A stretch of DNA of 21,331 nt from NCBI GenBank assembly GCA_015501055.1, contig JADNYV010000576.1, positions 1-21,331 of the forward strand. The letters are read 5' to 3'. The position numbers were made by a program, and so were the translations under genes. Origin of the DNA: Mucidula mucida. Taxonomy: Eukaryota; Basidiomycota; Agaricomycetes; Agaricales; Physalacriaceae. How positions within the stretch are numbered: position 1 is the stretch's first letter; each line of letters begins with the position of its first letter. Below the pieces are notes generated by a model, which saw only the letters and a program-made list of their open reading frames with translations, did not search any database and was not told where the DNA came from. Of this stretch, positions 1-9,610 are shown piece by piece.

Positions 1-124
1 GAAAGGGGCCGGTCTTTGGTTTTGAAGACTTTGTATTGTTAGTACACTAGCAGTGGAATCAGGGTTTGCGTCGTCCTAGTACTTTTTCTTCGTCTGTCGC
101 AAGGGGCAGACTGTGGACGTACAA

Positions 125-553
125 TTATAGTTCAGCGAGCGTATTCATAATATCGCGGTCGGCCGGACTCAAATCAGAGTGTACAAGAACAGTCATCGCT
201 TCCTCTGTTATGTAGGAATCATGCTGCTTTATGAGAAGAGTATCGAGAAGAACGTTGAAGCAAAATACGTGGGAACATAGCTGACTAATCCTTTTGCTTT
301 CTGAGTAGTTTGGTAACTTTGGTTCTGACTATCATCTGAGACTACTTTCTTTCTTGTCATGGTCTATTCTGATGCTCCCCTACCATCCACCTTTGTAATC
401 GCTTGTATAATGCGGCCCAAACTCGAGTTGGACGCCACAAAAGTGACACGCCGCTCCCTCCGGCACCTCAAGCGATCTCTCTCTGTCAGTCTGGCCCGCC
501 GTGTGCTCTGTCTCAAGCTCCAACGCGTCGAATGTCCGACTACGCGATGTCAT
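125..553 (-). CDS. Small hypothetical protein with a CxxC motif (two exons)
   Basis: I do not recognise this protein. Two open segments on the minus strand join in frame: exon 1 553-391 and exon 2 324-125, giving 120 residues (363 nt with stop). Exon 1 carries an acidic region and the motif CHFCGVQLEFGPHY (about residues 36-49). Exon 2 ends in SDLSPADRDIMNTLAEL and a TAA stop. An alternative splice (donor at 383, acceptor ending at 285) also keeps frame, gives 109 residues and places a second pair, CQLC, after the first, which would suggest a zinc-binding fold. An 18-codon upstream ORF (606-550) ends in a TGA that overlaps the chosen ATG as ATGA. The gene is divergent from the deacetylase gene at 764. 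Both exons read like protein, with charged and hydrophobic residues alternating, but no family supports it. The start could lie further upstream in an unseen exon. Confidence 0.45.
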
Positions 554-763
554 GTCCGTATTCTCTTTGCGGACAAGTCCTCGAACTGGGCGAAATCGGC
601 CGCCATTACTTCTGGGTCGTTTACGCCTGCATCACGCGCAGCTGGGCTTTACCTCTTCGGATGCTTGTCCTTGGGCATGACTATTTAACACTCGACCTCT
701 CACAAATCTCTCTTTTTTTCTTCCACAACCATTTGTCCTTGATCTTTCTTTCGGGCGTGCAAG
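554..763. promoter_or_regulatory. Divergent intergenic promoter region
   Basis: About 210 nt separate the start of the small minus-strand gene from the deacetylase ATG at 764. Towards the deacetylase there is a TATA-like TATTTAA at 682-688, about 76 nt before the ATG, followed by a C/T-rich tract at about 700-725, common in fungal promoters. Function is inferred from position and composition only. Confidence 0.35.
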
Positions 764-2913
764 ATGCTGAACTTTGCACTTTTGCTGTCATTGGTACCGC
801 TACTTGCACTTGCGCAGGACGGTGAGATAGATGGACCTGCCACGAGCGTCGAGGCTGCAGGGTACTCTTGTGATGCCTCCACATGCCAGTTACCGGATTG
901 CCACTGCGCGAGCACAGATCCTCCAGGCGGTTTGGACCCAGTAAGTGTCTATACGTTTTGGTCTTTCTTATTGCATCTTGGCACTGTCTCTTCGAAGTTG
1001 AGCGCCGTTCAGCGTGTTCGGGACGCATGCCGAAGAACGTTGGCGCAATCGCCCGCTCCAAAGGTACTCTCCCGCACACGCAGGACTACAACTCTTCTTC
1101 AAGCGGGCACGACGTCTATTCGTGGACTTGAATCTATTTATGCCCTCGTACCATTTGCAGTCCGCTAACATGTCATTCTTCAGTCCGAAACGCCTATGTT
1201 CATTGTGTTTACCGCGGACGATGCTATCCAATCTTACACCCTCAACTCTGTGAACCAATTCCTCGCCCACCGGCAGAACCCGAATGGATGCCAGCCCAAG
1301 ATGACTTACTTCACTTCGCTCAATTATACCAACTATACTTTGGTCACAGGTCAGGCATAATCGCATTGTAATCCCAATACTCACATTAAGTAGACTGGTA
1401 TGTCGCCGGAAACGAGATCGCAGACCATACGTACGTCCCTATATCGCAGTCCAAGCAATATTCTTCAGCATCTGTTTCAGCATGACGCATCAAGGTGATC
1501 CTTCAATTGAGGAAATCAACGGCAACCTCATCGCGCTCAATGCTCTCGCCGGCATCCCGCTCACTTCCATCCAAGGCTTCCGCGCGCCATACCTCAACTA
1601 CAGCGTTGAGACCCTCAGACGACTCGCCGCTGCGGGATTTACGTATGACTCCAGCTCCTCTGCTTCCATTCCAGTTACAGCCGACAACTCTGATGCGTAT
1701 TGGCCGTACACGCTCGACAACGGAATGGCCAACAATTGTCTGCGTGTAGAGGGAACCTGCAAAGGCGAGCCGAAGCTTCCGGGCTTCTGGGAAGTCCCCA
1801 TGTACGCTTTCTTTGATGAGCTGGGCGAAGCGGGACCGCATCTCATGGATCCGTGGCTGTCAGTATTTCTGTTTCTTCCGCGTCTGGATATAAGTTGACT
1901 TTTTCGGCATTAGCGATGCTGCGAACGGAGCTACCGAAGCGGACGATACCGCCACACTTGAGTACATGCAGGCCACGTTTAGGGCGCACTACGAGGGAAA
2001 ACGCCAGCCGATTGGGCTGTACACGCACCCGATTCATCTTGCGACGGATTATCCTGGCGTGCCTTCCCCGAACTCTACGATACGCATGATCAACGCGTTT
2101 TTAGATTGGGCGCAAGAGCAGCAGAATGGTACGTGCTTGATATCAGGTTTCATGAGATGATTTTGACGCGCTTTACTTCAAAGTATGGATCGTATCGACG
2201 GAACAGCTCCTCGCGTGGGTGCGAAACCCAACGCCCGTGGGACAGTTAGATAATTTCGACGCGCTGCGCTGCTCGACGCCGGATGTGCAGGAGAACATTT
2301 GTAATGGAATGCCTGAGCGTGAAAATGGACTACTTTCCCACTGCGCGTTTCCAGAGTTTCCTTTCTTCACTTGCGTGAGTCGCTTCTTCAGGCGTTATGT
2401 GCTAGATGACGCGTATATCGCAGTACGGATGCCCGCAGACGACGCCCACGCCAGAAGATCCCAATCCAGAGCAAGTCGTGCCCGATGGCCAGCAGGCGAG
2501 ATTTAGATGTATGTCATCTCTCAATCATGAAAATCATACTCACTCTATGCTCCATGTAGTACCAGGAAACTGCTCTACACCATTCTGGGATCCAATAAAC
2601 GGCCAGTGTATCTGCACGTCTGATACCTGCGCGTTTCAGGACAACTCACGGCCTATTGGGGTGTGTACACTTTTCGTTCGCTTTTTGACCTTCTCTGATT
2701 TTGTTGCGCATATAGCCAAATGGCGCAAATTTGACTGGAGGCGGGACTGGAGGGCTTTTTGAACCGGATGAACCTGCTGATAAGGGGAAGCATTATGTTC
2801 CTTTCAATGGGCCGAATTCGGCTAGGGCGGGGCAGGAGGGTGTGTGGGCGGCGTTGGTAGTTGGGGTCATCGGAGCATCTGTTGGTGTGCTGGGAGTGAT
2901 TGCGAGAGCTTAA
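764..2913 (+). CDS. Secreted polysaccharide (chitin) deacetylase-like protein, CE4 family
   Basis: Nine exons: 764-940, 1184-1349, 1394-1430, 1481-1858, 1914-2128, 2184-2374, 2424-2508, 2560-2660, 2716-2913; 515 residues. Residues 1-17 form a signal peptide ending ALA before QDG. A Cys-rich segment follows (about 37-51). The NodB/CE4 core has motif 1 as FTADD (68-72, Asp71 and Asp72), motif 2 as HTMTH (126-130), the two metal-binding histidines, and motif 3 as FRAPYLNY (160-167). A later LYTHP segment probably supplies the motif 5 histidine. Known CE4 enzymes remove acetyl groups from chitin with a divalent metal; the conserved Asp-His-His triad suggests activity. The layout resembles the fungal and insect chitin deacetylase-like subgroup. 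The C-terminal 25 residues (WAALVVGVIGASVGVLGVIA) are hydrophobic and end the protein, so a GPI-anchor signal or membrane anchor is likely. It probably acts at the cell wall. Intron 1 (243 nt) is much longer than the others (44-55 nt). Confidence 0.9.
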
Positions 2914-3678
2914 CATGACAATACACGACGAGGTAACTTCCTTGTACGACGAACTTCAGGGATATCCATGAATGTAAATTAGTACTTATGGCGCTGATGC
3001 ATGGGAGGTAGAATATGTTCTCTTGAGTTAAAGTACCTGGTCGTAAGGTTTGCGGTGAAAAGACAAATCGTTGGTCAACGTTCAGAGATCTCAAATGCCT
3101 CATGCTGAGCAGTGATTCTGTGTTGGAGACTTGAAGCGCTCAATCATTCGCCCAAAGTCAACCTAAAAACTTTGTCGAAATCTGACATCGCAACAGCAAT
3201 GGATCACCCACTGTTTTTATGTACAGACGAGATGCAGGGTGAAGTACCATGACGCTTCCAAAGGTCTGTCCATTCCAAGAAACCGCCGGTGTTCCTTATT
3301 TCGCGGCGACAAACTGACAGTCGGCTGGTACATGCGTAACACGAGTCAATATTCTGATACAGTAGCACCAAACTGCAATGGTAACGAGAATCCGTTTATC
3401 AGCGTTCAATGTTGAGTTCAAGAAGATTTAGACAAAGGCTGAAAACAATGCTGGCTTGATACGATGCCAGGATCTCTACTACCGTCTGCGGGGGAGGAAT
3501 CCAATCGCATGCGTTGAACATAGTTGAGCGGTCCTGACTGAAAAGCTTCAAGGAATACAGAAGAGCTGCAGAATTGCAACACAGTTCGCTGAGCTTGAAT
3601 GCAGTCTCGTTCGACGGAGGAAACACGTGCAGGTGACCTAGGAATCTGTATTATAGCTCATTGAGGTATACGATATGT
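2914..3678. other. Convergent intergenic region, no clear gene
   Basis: This 765-nt gap lies between the stop codons of two convergent genes and should hold both 3' UTRs. A minus-strand frame at 3399-3626 is open for 75 codons and reads fairly protein-like (for example PPSNETAFKLSELCC), just downstream of the UMP-CMP kinase stop. I could connect no exon to it and do not recognise it. I see no RNA gene or repeat. Confidence 0.4.
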
Positions 3679-4969
<1,291 letters not shown>

Positions 4970-7900
4970 TCACCACACATTCTCGAGTGAGCCCAAGCCC
5001 TTGGATATGCTCACAGTAAATACCGTGTCCAGTGAGATAAAAAAGCGACTTACCGGTGCAGGTGCTTCAACGATAGAGGGAATGATGTCCTCGATATCCC
5101 ACACTCTGACAGTTTTGTCATCACCGCCGGAGACAATGCGTTTACCGTCAGGAGCAAAGGCGACGGATCGCACCCAATCGTCATGCCCAACAAACGTCTC
5201 GCGTAATTTGCACGTCGCGACATCCCAAACTTTAACGGTCCCGTCGTCAGATCCCGACACCAGGAGTTTTGAATCTGGGGAAAACCCGACAGATCTCACA
5301 TAGCCACTGTGTGCTTCGAGTTTCCCGCTTTCCATCCGTGACTTAGTATCCCATATCCGTATTAGACCATCGCGAGAGCCGACGGCGAGAAGCGCTCCGT
5401 TAGTGGAACATGCAATGCATAGAGCCCAGGAGTCATCCACGCTCATCGGGAGCGTATGCATGGGCTTCCTGGTCGCTGTCTTCCACACACGAAATTCTCT
5501 AGCTTCCCAACTGTAAGCTGTCATAGTGTCACACTGATGAGAGAACGCAATATGATCGACTTGGTTGGTATGCCCTTCCAACTTTACGGGGTCCTTGCTG
5601 GCGTTCCAAACCTGGATTTCTCCATCCTCGAGGGCGACAATGTCCTCCGCCTGGTCCGGATCCTGATTTGGTAAGAAACCAACAGAGTTAGCAGTGTCTC
5701 TGAATGATAGGTTCTCCGCCTCGGAGAGTTGTTGCTGCTCTTCATTCCAATTGAAGACTTGAACGAAGCCGCCACTTCCAGGAGTACTCCCTCCGACGAC
5801 ACACCGTCCACCATTAGACGAGAGTGCGATTGCGGAGATGTCGCCCATTGCTGGCATTCGTGCTACTTCCTTCCCGGTGCGCGCGTCCGAGACTTGGAGG
5901 TACGGGGAATTCCAGGTACCATGGAAAATGTACTTGCCGTCCTTTGATAATACTGTACTGGTCGCCCACTCGTCTACCTGTATGATCACAGCAGCCACGG
6001 TGAACCTAAGCTTGAATTTCCTGGCTGTTTCTTTATCTTTCTCGTCCGACCCGGCTTCTAGCTTCTTGATCAAACGGGATGCGTCAACAAGGGCCCTCGA
6101 CCTGCGTTGAATAGGGAAGGAAGAGAGCTCCGTAATAAAGGCACCGAGAATTTCTCTGCCAAGATCCTGAGATGCAGGCTCTGAGAGTAAGTCGATGAGA
6201 GCGTCGAGTAGCTCCTCCCGCCAATGTGGATCTAGTCCTCGTTCCAGCAGTGTAATGAACTGGGATTGAGTGCGACATACCTGATTGGGAATCTGAGTGC
6301 ATTTGTACTTGTACTTCATCGTTGTATTTATCGTTGTCGGGGCCCTTCGAGTTGTTGAAGCGCATCAAAAGCATGATGCGCGCGCGCTCATACGTATTGA
6401 ATTCAAGAAACTCCGGATATTTCTCCCTCGGACCCGAAAGAAGTTGAACAATTCGATGTCTAAGTGTTGTTGATGGATCGGTCGGCTTAGTCCATGTGTC
6501 CAATGGGCGGGCTTTCGGTACCCAACTCTCCATTGTCAAAGAAACGGACAGATGTAGCTTTTGGCCATCAGATATCGTGCGGCCGCGGCCCCAATGAGGT
6601 CTGTTAATCTTGAGAAACAAAGAACAATACGCTGAAGGAAAGCTTACCTTTGAGTAATAGAAGACGGATTAGTATAGGCAAGGTGTTTCAAAGGAAGCAC
6701 CTCGAGTAACCACCACGGCCACGTGAGTGACTCAACGACATCAACCGTCGTCAGTGACTGAAGTTCGTTGCAAATTTCGTGCATACGTAAACCAGCCTTT
6801 TTCGCTTCAGAAACCATCCATCGCAAAGGTGGCACTTGTCGCGACATATCCGTATTTTCGACATTTCCGCCACCGCTGATCTAATATAAGTGTTCGTGAG
6901 TAAAAAATGATACATGCTGCACGTACATATCGGAATGAGTGCCCGCAAACCACACTTCTTTCACGTCGGCAGTGGTTTCGGTAACTGTGGAGTACGAGGC
7001 GCGCGGCGGCTGGCTGTGTGGCTCTTGAGCTGATTCAGGCTCCTTGAACTTCTTGAAGAGCCCTGCTAGCGTGTGAAGACGCTCACGTCGAGCACGAGGG
7101 ACTGGGGAGAGCGGCTTCCGAGTCATACTTCCACCATTGGCGTATTCAGGCAAAAATTTGACGCGTCGCTCATCTAGTGCTAGTGCATGACGAAAATAGC
7201 ATACATGCTCCATTCCATTCGTAGTGTTCGGAAGCAGCTTTCGGGCACGAATGACGCCAACCGATGACACAGTGTCCCTAAGTCCCAATTGAACATTATA
7301 GATCATATCAGTGTAATAATCCACATACCAAGCGCCTACAAAGTGTACTTTAACATTTTGACGTGAGAACGTCTTCTTGAAGTTTCCGCAAAGCTTGGAG
7401 TCTTCCTCCTCCCGGGAATATAGTTCAAACGCACTGAATGTTGTGAAGACAGTCACTGCAGTGTATGACATACTCACAATGGTATCTGCATCTCATTTCC
7501 CTTGTGTAAGAGGCCGACCTATTTGGAAATCTTATCACCACAGTATTTTTGGGAGTAGGTGTTTACCTTGTGGATCATTGCCGAAATGACGCGCACTTGA
7601 TACGCGCCGCGCGAAAATCCTGCAAATAGATCGAATGAAGAACCACCTATGAAGCTGATGTGACTGACCGAAAAGAAATATACAATCCCCGGACTCATAG
7701 TTATCCGACAGCCAGTGATAGGCGCCACAGACTATGTGTTCAAAGTTCCTAATAGATACTTGTTACAAAAAGAAGTCAAGTAACGAACATACGCACCATG
7801 CGATCGCCATATCGATCTTGTGCCAGACGGTTCGCCGCAGGTAGGAGAGTGATTTCCAGGATGGTTTGGCATACGTCCCGATTCCGCTGTTGTACCAAGT

Positions 7901-8486
7901 TCGCTGATCGGCTTCTTCTTTTTTGAGGAGGCTATAAAACTCGACGACATTTGAGTTCTGTTCTGACACTTTCAGCAAAACTACGAGAACCCCAGTAGTT
8001 CGCACCTTCTCGCCGAACTGATTCGATGTCCCATCAATGCAAACAATGAGATTGCGCCCGTCTTTCTTGCACCCGCAGGACTGCTTCTTCTCGGCACCTT
8101 TCGGCGTCTTTAGTGCCTCGTCGCCGGCCTTAGTGGCGCCTACGAAAGGCTCTACTGAGCGCATTCTTTTCTCCATCGCGATGGAGAACGTACCTCCAGC
8201 CGTGTCTTTTTGCTTCTTTTCCAGCCCAATGCTTTTTTGAGTTGTTGATGAAGTAGGAGCAGGTGCGCCTTGTGCCAAATGAGCAGGTGTAAGTACTAGT
8301 AGGAATGATGAAGATTAACATACCCTGCTCCGATTCCGTCTTGCCAGGAAACCCAGTGTCGAGCGCTGTCTGAGAAGCGTCTTCTGCAATGTGGTCTTCA
8401 CGACCATCGAGCGCGATGGACATCCTCGTTGAAGATTTTTCGGCAACCGCTTCAGGATTTGACGCCTGGACTCTATCGGAGTCCAT
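4970..8486 (-). CDS. DUF2235 (Tle1-like) hydrolase domain fused to a WD40 repeat propeller
   Basis: Twelve exons on the minus strand: 8486-8324, 8268-8006, 7957-7797, 7748-7669, 7619-7567, 7518-7478, 7433-7329, 7277-6927, 6875-6648, 6600-6281, 6231-5054, 4999-4970; 990 residues. After a low-complexity N-terminus, the DUF2235 domain (about 126-440) shows NLIVCIDGTSNQFGEK, WYNSGIGTY, the nucleophile motif GFSRGAY (Ser225), VHFVGAWDTVSSVG, NGMEHVCYFRHALALDERR and FAGTHSDIGGGN. Known relatives are alpha/beta-hydrolases including the bacterial phospholipase effector Tle1. A linker and a helical region (about 590-655) lead into WD40 repeats (about 655-975). The last two are clearest, each ending in WD and containing VRSVGFSPD or VRSVAFAPD. 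The final intron (5053-5000) is 54 nt with no stop, so its retention keeps frame. Substrate is unknown; a ligand-sensing propeller controlling a lipase-like domain is inference. ATG 8486 is chosen because upstream in-frame ATGs (8573, 8600) run into the divergent gene. Confidence 0.88.
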
Positions 8487-8590
8487 CCTATTCGACTCTC
8501 GTAGGGAGCGTTGAGCGATGAGAAAGTGATGTAGTGCTCTGAAAAACTTATCGTATATCAGCAAGTCCGACATACGAGTTGACAGATTCA
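8487..8590. promoter_or_regulatory. Short divergent promoter region
   Basis: Only about 104 nt separate the chosen start of the DUF2235-WD40 gene (8486, minus) from the ATG of the putative plus-strand gene (8591). If both starts are right, the two genes share one promoter region and may be co-regulated. I see no clear TATA element. This is inferred from position. Confidence 0.25.
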
Positions 8591-9338
8591 ATGTTACCAT
8601 TTTCCCTGTGGCACGACCTCCCTGCTTCCATTGATGTCAAAGGCAGGATAGTACTCCGCAAGGCGCCTAAACAACTAATTGAATTCACAATAACGCCCTT
8701 GAACGACAAGTTTCACCGGAGGAGGGAGAGCCGATTAAGTGCATGTAACTAAAACACGATGCAGGGAATGGAAAGTCGCAGTCATCGTCCCGTTTCCTGT
8801 ATTTCCGTCCGTCCGCAAGCTAGCGTCAGTCGACGTGCTCGGTCGTTGGAGGCGTACTTGACTTCAACAAGTGCACACCACGTCTAACGGTGAGCTCAGT
8901 CCTAGTGTGTTGACCAGTTGTTACATATGCAGTATAGCACCGGTAAGTGTTAGCGTACGAAAGGCGGTGCTCATGTAACTGTTTCGAGCAGTCCAGACGT
9001 CGTTTTCTTAAAAACAACGAAACGCGCAGAGCTACCGGAGGAGAAGAAGTATGAAGACTTCATCCATGTAGCGCTAAAAGGAAGACGCATGGAAAGGAAC
9101 GCCAGGGCGCAAAGTGCAAGCATTGACGAACATGTTTGCTCCCCAAAAGACACGGTGAAAATGATAGATTTCTTGGTGAGTTTACGTAGATCCGGCCTCA
9201 AATCTAAGGCCGGATCTACGCCATTAGGCGGTCCCTTTTGTCTGTAAGAAACTGCTCAAGAAACGCATCATTCTCTGCGCGTCTTCCGCTGAACAAACAC
9301 TACTCACTACTCGAGGAGACAAGGTCCGATTCTCGTAA
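8591..9338 (+). CDS. Putative hypothetical protein, four exons, no family recognised
   Basis: I do not recognise this protein. On the plus strand four open segments join with GT-AG introns: 8591-8744, 8852-8889, 8954-9175, 9228-9338; 174 residues (525 nt). Exon 1 begins MLPFSLWHDLPASIDVKG. Exon 3 is open for 74 codons, is rich in charged residues (for example AELPEEKKYEDFIHVALKG) and ends at a good GTGAGT donor. The 52-nt intron 3 joins phase 0 to AVPFVCKKLLKKRIILCASS, and the stop TAA is at 9336-9338. Introns 2 and 3 (64 and 52 nt) are well supported by phase. Intron 1 (about 107 nt, donor GTAACT, acceptor ending at 8851) is the weakest part. The C-terminal third is basic with several cysteines. 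The gene lies between two minus-strand genes. It could be a lineage-specific orphan or a relic; expression data would decide. Confidence 0.42.
9185..9220. repeat. Perfect 14-bp inverted repeat (hairpin) inside an intron
   Basis: Arms CGTAGATCCGGCCT (9185-9198) and AGGCCGGATCTACG (9207-9220) are exact reverse complements around an 8-nt loop. The hairpin fills most of the 52-nt third intron of the putative gene at 8591-9338, bringing its donor and acceptor together. Confidence 0.9.
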
Positions 9339-9375
9339 AATGCTCGCATAAACGAGACTTCCTTGGCAAAAATAG

Positions 9376-9406
9376 GTCTCGAGATGATTGCGAGTCTCGA
9401 GATGAT
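9376..9406. repeat. Short direct repeat, 13 bp copied at an 18-bp period
   Basis: GTCTCGAGATGAT occurs at 9376-9388 and again at 9394-9406, separated by TGCGA. Each copy contains an XhoI-type palindrome CTCGAG. It lies just after the stop of the putative plus-strand gene and before the 3' end of the Cid1-like gene. It looks like a small local duplication. Confidence 0.85.
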
Positions 9407-9610
9407 GGCATGTTCGGTCCAAAATAGCCGAGCACAGCTCCACAAAGTGTCCAAACTAAGATAGTATTTCGAGTCGTATAGTTTACACAGATCCAAAAAG
9501 CAAAGCACGCACGCTGTTACGAAGATTCTAATGAAAGTATATGCTGGTTAGAGTACTACGCGTAAGTATACAGAGGATGAGGGGTAGATGGCATATATAG
9601 AAAAGCAAGG

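Noticed and set aside
403..1131. Overlapping frames on both strands around the deacetylase start
   Set aside because: They are shadows of the two real gene starts and their introns.
8271..8291. Other short palindromes and direct repeats scattered in intergenic DNA
   Set aside because: They are short or imperfect and within what chance gives in 21 kb.
8487..8600. N-terminal extension of the DUF2235-WD40 protein from Met at 8600 or 8573
   Set aside because: It overlaps the promoter and start of the divergent gene and adds no conserved sequence; Met at 8486 fits better, though not proven.
9224..9508. Minus-strand frame of 94 codons with an AIISR-type duplication
   Set aside because: It lies antisense to the last exon of the better supported plus-strand gene and begins with GTG; the duplication is just the 18-bp repeat.
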